Of a DNA stretch of 64,000 nucleotides, positions 14,911-29,911 are shown in pieces (the first letter of the stretch is position 1; every line of letters starts with the position of its first letter). This DNA comes from Cavia porcellus. Lineage: Eukaryota > Chordata > Mammalia > Rodentia > Caviidae. The translations under genes and the position numbers were made by a program. The stretch is taken from contig NW_026947634.1 of the NCBI RefSeq assembly GCF_034190915.1, positions 372,001 through 436,000 of the forward strand, given 5' to 3'. The notes below the pieces were generated by a model. It had not been told where the DNA came from. It worked only from the letters and a program-made list of their open reading frames with translations, and did not search any database.

Positions 14911-17900
14911 GAATGGAATGTAACACACACCCATACATTGCGCACCACCCCGTGATGTTTTTCTCACTCCTAATAGTTAATGTAACGTAACACACAACCA
15001 TAAAATGCGCACCACCCCGTGATGTTTTTCTCTCTCCTACTAGTGAATCTAATGTAACACACACCCATACAATGCGCACCACCCCGTGATGTTTTTCTCA
15101 CTCCTACTAGTGAATGTAATGTAACACACACCCATACAATGCGCACCACCCCGTGATGTTTTTCTCACTCCTACTAGTGAATGTAATGTAACACACACCC
15201 ATACAATGCGCACCACCCCGTGATGTTTTTCTCACTCCTAATAGTGAATGTAATGTAACACACACCCATACAATGCGCACCACCCCGTGATGTTTTTCTC
15301 ACTCCTACTAGTGAATGTAATGTAACACACACCCATACAATGCGCACCACCCCGTGATGTTTTTCTCACTCCTACTAGTGAATCTAATGTAACACACACC
15401 CATACAATGCGCACCACCCCGTGATGTTTTTCTCACTCCTACTAGTGAATGCAATGTAACACACACCCATACAATGCGCACCACCCCGTGATGTTTTTCT
15501 CACTCCTACTAGTGAATGTAATGTAACACACACCCATACAATGCGCACCACCCCGTGATGTTTTTCTCACTCCTACTAGTGAATGTAATGTAACACACAC
15601 CCACACAATGCGCACCACCCCGTGATGTTTTTCTCACTCCTACTATTGAATCTAATGTAACACACACCCATACAATGCGCACCACCCCGTGATGTTTTTC
15701 TCACTCCTACAAGTGAATCTAATGTAACACACACCCATACAATGCGCACCACCCCGTGATGTTTTTCTCACTCCTACAAGTGAATCTAATGTAACACACA
15801 CCCATACAATGCGCACCACCCCGTGATGTTTTTCTGACTCCTACTAGTGAATGTAATGTAACACACACCCATACATTGCGCACCACCCCGTGATGTTTTT
15901 CTCACTCCTACTAGTGAATGTAATGTAACACACACCCATACAATGCGCACGACCCCGTGATGTTTTTCTCACTCCTACTAGTGAATGTAATGTAACACAC
16001 ACCCATACAATGCGCACCACCCCGTGATGTTTTTCTCACTCCTACAAGTGAATCTAATGTAACACACACCCATACAATGCGCACCACCCCGTGATGTTTT
16101 TCTCACTCCTACTAGTGAATGTAGTGTAACACACCCCCAAACAATGCGCACCACCCCGTGATGTTTTTCTCACTCCTACTAGTGAATCTAATGTAACACA
16201 CACCCATACAATGCGCACCACCCCGTGATGTTTTTCTCACTCCTACTAGTGAATGTAATGTAACACACAGCCATACAATGCGCACCACCCCGTGATGTTT
16301 TTCTCACTCCTACAAGTGAATCTAATGTAACACACACCCATACAATGCGCACCACCCCGTGATGTTTTTCTCACTCCTACTAGTGAATCTAATGTAACAC
16401 ACACCCATAAAATGCGCACCACCCCGTGATGTTTTTCTCACTCCTACTAGTGAATGTAGTGTAACACACACCCATACAATGCGCACCACCCCGTGATGTT
16501 TTTCTGACTCCTACTAGTGAATGTAATGTAACACACACCCATACATTGCGCACCACCCTGTGATGTTTTTCTCACTCCTACTAGTGAATGTAATGTAACA
16601 CACACCCATACAATGCGCACCACCCCGTGATGTTTTTCTCACTCCTACTAGTGAATGCAATGTAACACACACCCATACAATGCGCACCACCCCGTGATGT
16701 TTTTCTCACTCCTACTAGAGAATGTAATGTAACACACACCCATACAATGCGCACCACCCCGTGATGTTTTTCTCACTCCTACTAGTGAATTTAATGTAAC
16801 ACACCCCCAAACAATGCGCACCACCCCGTGATGTTTTTCTCACTCCTACTAGTGAATGTAATGTAACACACACCCATACAATGCGCACCACCCCGTGATG
16901 TTTTTCTCACTCCTACTAGTGAATGTAATGTAACACACACCCATACAATGCGCACCACCCCGTGATGTTTTTCTCACTCCTACTAGTGAATTTAATGTAA
17001 CACACCCCCAAACAATGCGCACCACCCCGTGATGTTTTTCTCACTCCTACTAGTGAATGTAATGTAACACACACCCATACAATGCGCACCACCCCGTGAT
17101 GTTTTTCTCACTCCTACTAGTGAATGTAATGAAACACACACCCATACAATGCGCACCACCCCGTGATGTTTTTCTCACTCCTACTAGTGAATGTAATGTA
17201 ACACACACCCATACAATGCGCACCACCCCGTGATGTTTTTCTCACTCCTACTAGTGAATGTAATGTAACACACACCCATACAATGCGCACCACCCCGTGA
17301 TGTTTTTCTCACTCCTACAAGTGAATCTAATGTAACACACACCCATACAATGCGCACCACCCCGTGATGTTTTTCTCACTCCTACTAGTGAATCTAATGT
17401 AACACACACCCATACAATGCGCACCACCCCGTGATGTTTCTCTCACTCCTACTAGTGAATCTAATGTAACACACACCCATACAATGCGCACCACCCCGTG
17501 ATGTTTTTCTCACTCCTACTAGTGAATCTAATGTAACACACACCCATATAATGCGCACCACCCCGTGATGTTTTTCTCACTCCTACTAGTGAATGTAATG
17601 TAACACACACCCATAAAATGCGCACCACCCCGTGATGTTTTTCTCACTCCTACTAGTGAATGTAATGTAACACACACCATACAATGCGCACCACCCTGTG
17701 ATGTTTTTCTGACTCCTACTAGTGAATGTATTGTAACACACACCCATACATTGCGCACCACCCAGTGATGTTTTTCTCACTCCTACTAGTGAATGTAATG
17801 TAACACACACCCATACAATGCGCACCACCCCGTGATGTTTTTCTCACTCCTACTAGTGAATGTAATGTAACACACACCCATACAATGCGCACCACCCCGT

Positions 17901-19733
17901 GATGTTTTTCTCACTCCTACTAGTGAATGTAATGTAACACACACCCATACAATGCGCACCACCCCGTGATGTTTTTCTCACTCCTACTAGTGAATGTAAT
18001 GTAACACACCCCCAAACAATGCGCACCACCCCGTGATGTTTTTCTCACTCCTACTAGTGAATGTAATGTAACACACACCCATACAATGCGCACCACCCCG
18101 TGATGTTTTTCTCACTCCTACTAGTGAATGTAATGTAACACACACACATACAATGCGCACCACCCCGTGATGTTTTTCTCACTCCTACAAGTGAATCTAA
18201 TGTAACACACACCCATACAATGCGCACCACCCCGTGATGTTTTTCTCACTCCTACTAGTGAATCTAATGTAACACACACCCATACAATGCGCACCATCCC
18301 GTGATGTTTTTCTCACTCCTGCTAGTGAATGTAATGTAACACACACCCATACAATGCGCAGCACCCCGTGATGTTTTTCTCACTCCTCCTAGTGAATGTA
18401 ATGTAACACACACCCTTACAATGCGCACCACCCCGTGATGTTTTTCTCACTCCTACTAGTGAATGTAATGTAACACACACCCAAACAATGCGCACCACCC
18501 CGTGATGTTTTTCTCACTCCTACTAGTGAATGTAATGTAACACACACCCATACAATGCGCACCACCCCGTGATGTTTTTCTCACTCCTACTAGTGAATGC
18601 AATGTAACACACACCCATACAATGCGCACCACCCCGTGATGTTTTTCTCACTCCTACTAGTGAATGTAATGTAACACACACCCATACAATGCGCACCACC
18701 CCGAGATGTTTTTCTCACTCCTACTAGTGAATGCAATGTAACACACACCCATACAATGCGCACCACCCCGTGATGTTTTTCTCACTCCTACTAGTGAATG
18801 TAATGTAACACACACCCATACAATGCGCACCACCCCGTGATGTTTTTCTCACTCCTACTAGTGAATTTAATGTAACACACCCCCAAACAATGCGCACCAC
18901 CCCGTGATGTTTTTCTCACTCCTACTAGTGAATGTAATGTAACACACACCCATACAATGCGCACCACCCCGTGATGTTTTTCTCACTCCTACTAGTGAAT
19001 GTAATGTAACACACACCCATACAATGCGCACCACCCCGTGATGTTTTTCTCACTCCTACTAGTGAATTTAATGTAACACACACCCATACAATGCGCACCA
19101 CCCCGTGATGTTTTTCTCACTCCTACTAGTGAATGTAATGTAACACACACCCATACAATGCGCACCACCCCGTGATGTTTTTCTCACTCCTACTAGTGAA
19201 TGTAATGTAACACACACCCATACAATGCGCACCACCCCGTGATGTTTTTCTCACTCCTACTAGTGAATGCAATGTAACACACACCCATATAATGCGCACC
19301 ACCCCGTGATGTTTTTCTCACTCCTTCTAGTGAATGTAATGTAACACACACCCATACAATGCGCACCACCCCGTGATGTTTTTCTCACTCCTACTAGTGA
19401 ATGCAATGTAACACACACCCATACAATGCGCACCACCCCGTGATGTTTTTCTCACTCCTACTAGTGAATGTAATGTAACACACACCCATACAATGCGCAC
19501 CACCCCGTGATGTTTTTCTCACTCCTACTAGTGAATTTAATGTAACACACCCCCAAACAATGCGCACCACCCCGTGATGTTTTTCTCACTCCTACTAGTG
19601 AATGTAATGTAACACAAACCCATACAATGCGCACCACCCCGTGATGTTTTTCTCACTCCTACTAGTGAATCTAATGTAACACACACCCATACAATGCGCA
19701 CCACCCCGTGATGTTTTTCTCACTCCTACTAGT
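14911..19733. repeat. Higher-order block delimited by GAATGG markers (72 monomers)
   Basis: The block opens with the rare GAATGGAATG monomer (14911), followed by a CATACATTG junction, an AGTTAATGTAACG monomer and a CATAAAATG monomer, then one with CTCTCTCC (about 15031). Its length of 4823 bp is 72 x 67 minus one base deleted near 17676. It is paralogous to 29912-34734. Shared private variants include GTAGTGTAAC (about 16120), GATGTTTCTC (about 17432), CATATAATG (about 17545), CTGCTAG (18320) and CGCAGCACC (about 18358). Confidence 0.88.
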
Positions 19734-22700
19734 GAATGGAATGTAACACACACCCATACATTGCGCACCACCCTGTGATGTTTTTCTCACTCCTACTAGT
19801 TAATGTAACGTAACACACACCCATAAAATGCGCACCACCCCGTGATGTTTTTCTCACTCCTACTAGTGAATCTAATGTAACACACACCCATACAATGCGC
19901 ACCACCCCGTGATGTTTTTCTCACTCCTACTAGTGAATGTAATGTAACACACACCCATACAATGCGCACCACCCCGTGATGTTTTTCTCACTCCTACTAG
20001 TGAATGTAATGTAACACACACCCATACAATGCGCACCACCCCGTGATGTTTTTCTCACTCCTACTAGTGAATGTAATGTAACACACACCCATACAATGCG
20101 CACCACCCCGTGATGTTTTTCTCACTCCTACTAATGAATGTAATGTAACACACACCCATACAATGCGCACCACCCCGTGATGTTTTTCTCACTCCTACTA
20201 GTGAATGTAATGTAACACACACCCATACAATGCGCACCACCCCGTGATGTTTTTCTCACTCCTACTAGTGAATCTAATGTAACACACACCCATACAATGC
20301 GCACCACCCCGTGATGTTTTTCTCACTCCTACTAGTGAATCTAATGTAACACACACCCATACAATGCGCACCACCCCGTGATGTTTTTCTCACTCTTACT
20401 AGTGAATGTAATGTAACACACACCCATACAATGCGCAGAACCCCGTGATGTTTTTCTCACTCCTACTAGTGAATGTAATGTAACACACACCCACACAATG
20501 CGCACCATCCCGTGATGTTTTTCTCACTCCTACTATTGAATCTAATGTAACACACACCCACACAATGCGCACCACCCCGTGATGTTTTTCTCACTCCTAC
20601 AAGTGAATCTAATGTAACACACACCCATACAATGCGCACCACCCCGTGATGTTTTTCTCACTCCTACTAGTGAATGTAATGTAACACACACCCATACAAT
20701 GCGCACCACCCCGTGATGTTTTTCTGACTCCTACTAGTGAATGTAATGTAACACACACCCATACATTGCGCACCACCCCGTGATGTTTTTCTCACTCCTA
20801 CTAGTGAATGTAATGTAACACACACCCATACAATGCGCACCACCCCGTGATGTTTTTCTCACTCCTACTAGTGAATGTAATGTAACACACACCCATACAT
20901 TGCGCACCACCCCGTGATGTTTTTCTCACTCCTACTAGTGAATGTAATGTAACACACACCCATACAATGCGCACCACCCCGTGATGTTTTTCTCACTCCT
21001 ACTAGTGAATGTAATGTAACACACACCCATACAATGCGCACCACCCCGTGATGTTTTTCTCACTCCTACTAGTGAATGTAATGTAACACACACCCATACA
21101 ATGCGCACCACCCCGTGATGTTTTTCTCACTCCTACTAGTGAATGTAATGTAACACACCCCCAAACAATGCGCACCTCCCCGTGATGTTTTTCTCACTCC
21201 TACTAGTGAATGTAATGTAACACACACCCATACAATGCGCACCACCCCGTGATGTTTTTCTCACTCCTACAAGTGAATCTAATGTAACACACACCCATAC
21301 AATGCGCACCACCCCGTGATGTTTTTCTCACTCCTACTAGTGAATCTAATGTAACACACACCCATACAATGCGCACCACCCCGTGATGTTTTTCTCACTC
21401 CTGCTAGTGAATGTAATGTAACACACACCCATACAATGCGCAGCACCCCGTGATGTTTTTCTCACTCCTCCTAGTGAATGTAATGTAACACACACCCATA
21501 CAATGCGCACCACCCCGTGATGTTTTTCTCACTCCTACTAGTGAATGTAATGTAACACACACCCAAACAATGCGCACCACCCCGTGATGTTTTTCTCACT
21601 CCTACTAGTGAATGTAATGTAACACACACCCATACAATGCGCACCACCCCGTGATGTTTTTCTCACTCCTACTAGTGAATGCAATGTAACACACACCCAT
21701 ACAATGCGCACCACCCCGTGATGTTTTTCTCACTCCTACTAGTGAATGTAATGTAACACACACCCATACAATGCGCACCACCCCGAGATGTTTTTCTCAC
21801 TCCTACTAGTGAATGCAATGTAACACACACCCATACAATGCGCACCACCCCGTGATGTTTTTCTCACTCCTACTAGTGAATGTAATGTAACACACACCCA
21901 TACAATGCGCACCACCCCGTGATGTTTTTCTCACTCCTACTAGTGAATTTAATGTAACACACCCCAAACAATGCGCACCACCCCGTGATGTTTTTCTCAC
22001 TCCTACTAGTGAATGTAATGTAACACACACCCATACAATGCGCACCACCCCGAGATGTTTTTCTCACTCCTACTAGTGAATGCAATGTAACACACACCCA
22101 TACAATGCGCACCACCCCGTGATGTTTTTCTCACTCCTACTAGTGAATGTAATGTAACACACACCCATACAATGCGCACCACCCCGTGATGTTTTTCTCA
22201 CTCCTACTAGTGAATTTAATGTAACACACCCCAAACAATGTGCACCACCCCGTGATGTTTTTCTCACTCCTACTAGTGAATGTAATGTAACACACACCCA
22301 TACAATGCGCACCACCCCGTGATGTTTTTCTCACTCCTACTAGTGAATGTAATGTAACACACACCCATAAAATGCGCACCACCCCGTGATGTTTTTCTCA
22401 CTCCTACTAGTGAATGCAATGTAACACACACCCATACAATGCGCACCACCCCGTGATGTTTTTCTCACTCCTACTAGTGAATGTAATGTAACACACACCC
22501 ATACAATGCGCACCACCCCGTGATGTTTTTCTCACTCCTACTAGTGAATGCAATGTAACACACACCCATACAATGCGCACCACCCCGTGATGTTTTTCTC
22601 ACTCCTACTAGTGAATGTAATGTAACACACACCCATACAATGCGCACCACCCCGTGATGTTTTTCTCACTCCTACTAGTGAATTTAATGTAACACACCCC

Positions 22701-22880
22701 CAAACAATGCGCACCACCCCGTGATGTTTTTCTCACTCCTACTAGTGAATGTAATGTAACACAAACCCATACAATGCGCACCACCCCGTGATGTTTTTCT
22801 CACTCCTACTAGTGAATCTAATGTAACACACACCCATACAATGCGCACCACCCCGTGATGTTTTTCTCACTCCTACTAGT
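19734..22880. repeat. Higher-order block delimited by GAATGG markers (47 monomers)
   Basis: It opens with GAATGGAATG, then CATTGCGCACCACCCTG, AGTTAATGTAACG and CATAAAATG monomers. Length 3147 bp equals 47 x 67 minus two bases (deletions near 21961 and 22228, both shortening CCCCC to CCCC before AAAC). A CTTACT variant lies at 20395, 661 bp after the marker, one monomer further than in the two later blocks (594 bp). The block ends with a 4-monomer tandem duplication of 267 bp, with GAGATG at 21785 and 22052. Confidence 0.87.
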
Positions 22881-25800
22881 GAATGGAATGTAACACACAC
22901 CCATACATTGCGCACCACCCTGTGATGTTTTTCTCACTCCTACTAGTTAATGTAACGTAACACACACCCATAAAATGCGCACCACCCCGTGATGTTTTTC
23001 TCACTCCTACTAGTGAATCTAATGTAACACACACCCATACAATGCGCACCACCCCGTGATGTTTTTCTCACTCCTACTAGTGAATGTAATGTAACACACA
23101 CCCATACAATGCGCACCACCCCGTGATGTTTTTCTCACTCCTACTAGTGAATGTAATGTAACACACACCCATACAATGCGCACCACCCCGTGATGTTTTT
23201 CTCACTCCTACTAGTGAATGTAATGTAACACACAACCATACAATGCGCACCACCCCGTGATGTTTTTCTCACTCCTACTAGTGAATGTAATGTAACACAC
23301 ACCCATACAATGCGCACCACCCCGTGATGTTTTTCTCACTCCTACTAGTGAATCTAATGTAACACACACCCATACAATGCGCACCACCCCGTGATGTTTT
23401 TCTCACTCCTACTAGTGAATCTAATGTAACACACACCCATACAATGCGCACCACCCCGTGATGTTTTTCTCACTCTTACTAGTGAATGTAATGTAACACA
23501 CACCCATACAATGCGCACCACCCCGTGATGTTTTTCTCACTCCTACTAGTGAATGTAATGTAACACACACCCACACAATGCGCACCATCCCGTGATGTTT
23601 TTCTCACTCCTACTATTGAATCTAATGTAACACACACCCACACAATGCGCACCACCCCGTGATGTTTTTCTCACTCCTACAAGTGAATCTAATGTAACAC
23701 ACACCCATACAATGCGCACCACCCCGTGATGTTTTTCTCACTCCTACTAGTGAATGTAATGTAACACACACCCATACAATGCGCACCACCCCGTGATGTT
23801 TTTCTGACTCCTACTAGTGAATGTAATGTAACACACACCCATACATTGCGCACCACCCCGTGATGTTTTTCTCACTCCTACTAGTGAATGTAATGTAACA
23901 CACACCCATACAATGCGCACCACCCCGTGATGTTTTTCTCACTCCTACTAGTGAATGTAATGTAACACACACCCATAATTTGCGCACCACCCCGTGATGT
24001 TTTTCTCACTCCTACTAGTGAATGTAATGTAACACACACCCATACAATGCGCACCACCCCGTGATGTTTTTCTCACTCCTACTAGTGAATGTAATGTAAC
24101 ACACACCCATACAATGCGCACCACCCCGTGATGTTTTTCTCACTCCTACTAGTGAATGTAATGTAACACACACCCATACAATGCGCACCACCCCGTGATG
24201 TTTTTCTCACTCCTACTAGTGAATGTAATGTAACACACCCCCAAACAATGCGCACAACCCCGTGATGTTTTTCTCACTCCTACTAGTGAATGTAATGTAA
24301 CACACACCCATACAATGCGCACCACCCCGTGATGTTTTTCTCACTCCTACTAGTGAATCTAATGTAACACACACCCATACAATGCGCACCACCCCGTGAT
24401 GTTTTTCTCACTCCTACTAGTGAATCTAATGTAACACACACCCATACAATGCGCACCACCCCGTGATGTTTTTCTCACTCTTACTAGTGAATGTAATGTA
24501 ACACACACCCATACAATGCGCACCACCCCGTGATGTTTTTCTCACTCCTGCTAGTGAATGTAATGTAACACACACCCATACAATGCGCACCACCCCGTGA
24601 TGTTTTTCTCACTCTTACTAGTGAATGTAATGTAACACACACCCATACAATGCGCAGCACCCCGTGATGTTTTTCTCACTCCTCCTAGTGAATGTAATGT
24701 AACACACACCCATACAATGCGCACCACCCCGTGATGTTTTTCTCACTCCTACTAGTGAATGTAATGTAACACACACCCAAACAATGCGCACCACCCCGTG
24801 ATGTTTTTCTCACTCCTACTAGTGAATGTAATGTAACACACACCCATACAATGCGCACCACCCCGTGATGTTTTTCTCACTCCTACTAGTGAATGCAATG
24901 TAACACACACCCATACAATGCGCACCACCCCGTGATGTTTTTCTCACTCCTACTAGTGAATGTAATGTAACACACACCCATACAATGCGCACCACCCCGA
25001 GATGTTTTTCTCACTCCTACTAGTGAATGCAATGTAACACACACCCATACAATGCGCACCACCCCGTGATGTTTTTCTCACTCCTACTAGTGAATGTAAT
25101 GTAACACACACCCATACAATGCGCACCACCCCGTGATGTTTTTCTCACTCCTACTAGTGAATTTAATGTAACACACCCCAAACAATGCGCACCACCCCGT
25201 GATGTTTTTCTCACTCCTACTAGTGAATGTAATGTAACACACACCCATACAATGCGCACCACCCCGAGATGTTTTTCTCACTCCTACTAGTGAATGCAAT
25301 GTAACACACACCCATACAATGCGCACCACCCCGTGATGTTTTTCTCACTCCTACTAGTGAATGTAATGTAACACACACCCATACAATGCGCACCACCCCG
25401 TGATGTTTTTCTCACTCCTACTAGTGAATCTAATGTAACACACACCCATACAATGCGCACCACCCCGTGATGTTTTTCTCACTCTTACTAGTGAATGTAA
25501 TGTAACACACACCCATACAATGCGCACCACCCCGTGATGTTTTTCTCACTCCTACTAGTGAATGTAATGTAACACACACCCACACAATGCGCACCATCCC
25601 GTGATGTTTTTCTCACTCCTACTATTGAATCTAATGTAACACACACCCACACAATGCGCACCACCCCGTGATGTTTTTCTCACTCCTACAAGTGAATCTA
25701 ATGTAACACACACCCATACAATGCGCACCACCCCGTGATGTTTTTCTCACTCCTACTAGTGAATGTAATGTAACACACACCCATACAATGCGCACCACCC

Positions 25801-27835
25801 CATGATGTTTTTCTGACTCCTACTAGTGAATGTAATGTAACACACACCCATACATTGCGCACCACCCCGTGATGTTTTTCTCACTCCTACTAGTGAATGT
25901 AATGTAACACACACCCATACAATGCGCACCACCCCGTGATGTTTTTCTCACTCCTACTAGTGAATGTAATGTAACACACACCCATACATTGCGCACCACC
26001 CCGTGATGTTTTTCTCACTCCTACTAGTGAATGTAATGTAACACACACCCATACAATGCGCACCACCCCGTGATGTTTTTCTCACTCCTACTAGTGAATG
26101 TAATGTAACACACACCCATACAATGCGCACCACCCCGTGATGTTTTTCTCACTCCTACTAGTGAATGTAATGTAACACACACCCATACAATGCGCACCAC
26201 CCCGTGATGTTTTTCTCACTCCTACTAGTGAATGTAATGTAACACACCCCCAAACAATGCGCACCACCCCGTGATGTTTTTCTCACTCCTACTAGTGAAT
26301 GTAATGTAACACACACCCATACAATGCGCACCACCCCGTGATGTTTTTCTCACTCCTACTAGTGAATCTAATGTAACACACACCCATACAATGCGCACCA
26401 CCCCGTGATGTTTTTCTCACTCCTACTAGTGAATCTAATGTAACACACACCCATACAATGCGCACCACCCCGTGATGTTTTTCTCACTCTTACTAGTGAA
26501 TGTAATGTAACACACACCCATACAATGCGCACCACCCCGTGATGTTTTTCTCACTCCTGCTAGTGAATGTAATGTAACACACACCCATACAATGCGCACC
26601 ACCCCGTGATGTTTTTCTCACTCTTACTAGTGAATGTAATGTAACACACACCCATACAATGCGCAGCACCCCGTGATGTTTTTCTCACTCCTCCTAGTGA
26701 ATGTAATGTAACACACACCCATACAATGCGCACCACCCCGTGATGTTTTTCTCACTCCTACTAGTGAATGTAATGTAACACACACCCAAACAATGCGCAC
26801 CACCCCGTGATGTTTTTCTCACTCCTACTAGTGAATGTAATGTAACACACACCCATACAATGCGCACCACCCCGTGATGTTTTTCTCACTCCTACTAGTG
26901 AATGCAATGTAACACACACCCATACAATGCGCACCACCCCGTGATGTTTTTCTCACTCCTACTAGTGAATGTAATGTAACACACACCCATACAATGCGCA
27001 CCACCCCGAGATGTTTTTCTCACTCCTACTAGTGAATGCAATGTAACACACACCCATACAATGCGCACCACCCCGTGATGTTTTTCTCACTCCTACTAGT
27101 GAATGTAATGTAACACACACCCATACAATGCGCACCACCCCGTGATGTTTTTCTCACTCCGACTAGTGAATTTAATGTAACACACCCCAAACAATGCGCA
27201 CCACCCCGTGATGTTTTTCTCACTCCTACTAGTGAATGTAATGTAACACACACCCATACAATGCGCACCACCCCGAGATGTTTTTCTCACTCCTACTAGT
27301 GAATGCAATGTAACACACACCCATACAATGCGCACCACCCCGTGATGTTTTTCTCACTCCTACTAGTGAATGTAATGTAACACACACCCATACAATGCGC
27401 ACCACCCCGTGATGTTTTTCTCACTCCTACTAGTGAATTTAATGTAACACACCCCAAACAATGCGCACCACCCCGTGATGTTTTTCTCACTCCTACTAGT
27501 GAATGTAATGTAACACACACCCATACAATGCGCACCACCCCGTGATGTTTTTCTCACTCCTACTAGTGAATGTAATGTAACACACACCCATACAATGCGC
27601 ACCACCCCGTGATGTTTTTCTCACTCCTACTAGTGAATGCAATGTAACACACACCCATACAATGCGCACCACCCCGTGATGTTTTTCTCACTCCTACTAG
27701 TGAATGTAATGTAACACAAACCCATACAATGCGCACCACCCCGTGATGTTTTTCTCACTCCTACTAGTGAATCTAATGTAACACACACCCATACAATGCG
27801 CACCACCCCGTGATGTTTTTCTCACTCCTACTAGT
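22881..27835. repeat. Higher-order block containing an internal 2,009-bp tandem duplication (74 monomers)
   Basis: It opens with the same GAATGG, CCCTG, TTAATGTAACG, ATAAAATG series as the block before. Length 4955 bp is 74 x 67 minus three bases (deletions near 25171, 27183 and 27449). A 30-monomer unit is duplicated inside: CTTACT 23475 and 25484, GCAGCAC 24654 and 26663, GAGATG 24999 and 27008, each 2009 bp apart. Within each copy the GAGATG monomer is itself repeated 267 bp later (25266 and 27275). The junction lies between about 25.36 and 25.43 kb. Confidence 0.87.
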
Positions 27836-29911
27836 GAATGGAATGTAACACACACCCATACATTGCGCACCACCCTGTGATGTTTTTCTCACTCCTACTA
27901 GTTAATGTAACGTAACACACACCCATAAAATGCGCAGCACCCCGTGATGTTTTTCTCACTCCTACTAGTGAATCTAATGTAACACACACCCATACAATGC
28001 GCACCACCCCGTGATGTTTTTCTCACTCCTACTAGTGAATGTAATGTAACACACACCCATACAATGCGCACCACCCCGTGATGTTTTTCTCACTCCTACT
28101 AGTGAATGTAATGTAACACACACCCATACAATGCGCACCACCCCGTGATGTTTTTCTCACTCCTACTAGTGAATGTAATGTAACACACACCCATACAATG
28201 CGCACCACCCCGTGATGTTTTTCTCACTCCTACTAGTGAATGTAATGTAACACACACCCATACAATGCGCACCACCCCGTGATGTTTTTCTCACTCCTAC
28301 TAGTGAATCTAATGTAACACACACCCATACAATGCGCACCACCCCGTGATGTTTTTCTCACTCCTACTAGTGAATCTAATGTAACACACACCCATACAAT
28401 GCGCACCACCCCGTGATGTTTTTCTCACTCTTACTAGTGAATGTAATGTAACACACACCCATACAATGCGCACCACCCCGTGATGTTTTTCTCACTCCTA
28501 CTAGTGAATGTAATGTAACACACACCCACACAATGCGCACCATCCCGTGATGTTTTTCTCACTCCTACTATTGAATCTAATGTAACACACACCCACACAA
28601 TGCGCACCACCCCGTGATGTTTTTCTCACTCCTACAAGTGAATCTAATGTAACACACACCCATACAATGCGCACCACCCCGTGATGTTTTTCTCACTCCT
28701 ACTATTGAATGTAATGTAACACACACCCATACAATGCGCACCACCCCGTGATGTTTTTCTGACTCCTACTAGTGAATGTAATGTAACACACACCCATACA
28801 TTGCGCACCACCCCGTGATGTTTTTCTCACTCCTACTAGTGAATGTAATGTAACACACACCCATACAATGCGCACCACCCCGTGATGTTTTTCTCACTCC
28901 TACTAGTGAATGTAATGTAACACACACCCATACATTGCGCACGACCCCGTGATGTTTTTCTCACTCCTACTAGTGAATGTAATGTAACACACACCCATAC
29001 AATGCGCACCACCCCGTGATGTTTTTCTCACTCCTACTAGTGAATGTAATGTAACACACACCCATACAATGTGCACCACCCCGTGATGTTTTTCTCACTC
29101 CTACTAGTGAATGTAATGTAACACACACCCATACAATGCGCACCACCCCGTGATGTTTTTCTCACTCCTACTAGTGAATGTAATGTAACACACCCCCAAA
29201 CAATGCGCACCACCCCGTGATGTTTTTCTCACTCCTACTAGTGAATGTAATGTAACACACACCCATACAATGCGCACCACCCCGTGATGTTTTTCTCACT
29301 CCTACTAGTGAATCTAATGTAACACACACCATACAATGCGCACCACCCCGTGATGTTTTTCTCACTCCTTCTAGTGAATGTAATGTAACACACACCCATA
29401 CATTGCGCACCACCCCGTGATGTTTTTCTCACTCCTACTAGTTAATGTAACGTAACACACACCCATACAATGCGCACCACCCCGTGATGTTTTTCTCACT
29501 CCTACTAGTGAATCTAATGTAACACACACCCATACAATGTGCACCACCCCGTGATGTTTTTCTCACTCCTACTAGTGAATGTAATGTAAAACACACCCAT
29601 ACATTGCGCACCACACCGTGATGTTTTTCTCACTCCTACTAGTGAATGTAATGTAACACACACCCATACAATGCGCACCACCCCGTGATGTTTTTCTCAC
29701 TCCTACTAGTGAATGTAATGTAACACACAACCATACAATGCGCACCACCCCGTGATGTTTTTCTCACTCCTACTAGTGAATGTAATGTAACACACACCCT
29801 TACAATGCGCACCACCCCGTGATGTTTTTCTCACTCCTACTAGTGAATGTAATGTAACACACCCCCAAACAATGCGCACCACCCCGTGATGTTTTTCTCA
29901 CTCCTACTAGT
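27836..29911. repeat. Short higher-order block delimited by GAATGG markers (31 monomers)
   Basis: It opens with the GAATGG series and has CTTACT 594 bp later (28430), exactly as in the 22881 block. Length 2076 bp is 31 x 67 minus one deletion near 29331 (CACACCATAC). A stretch around that deletion recurs 6.5 kb downstream with the same deletion near 35821, so it was copied after the deletion arose. The block is shorter than its neighbours and probably truncated by unequal exchange. Confidence 0.85.
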
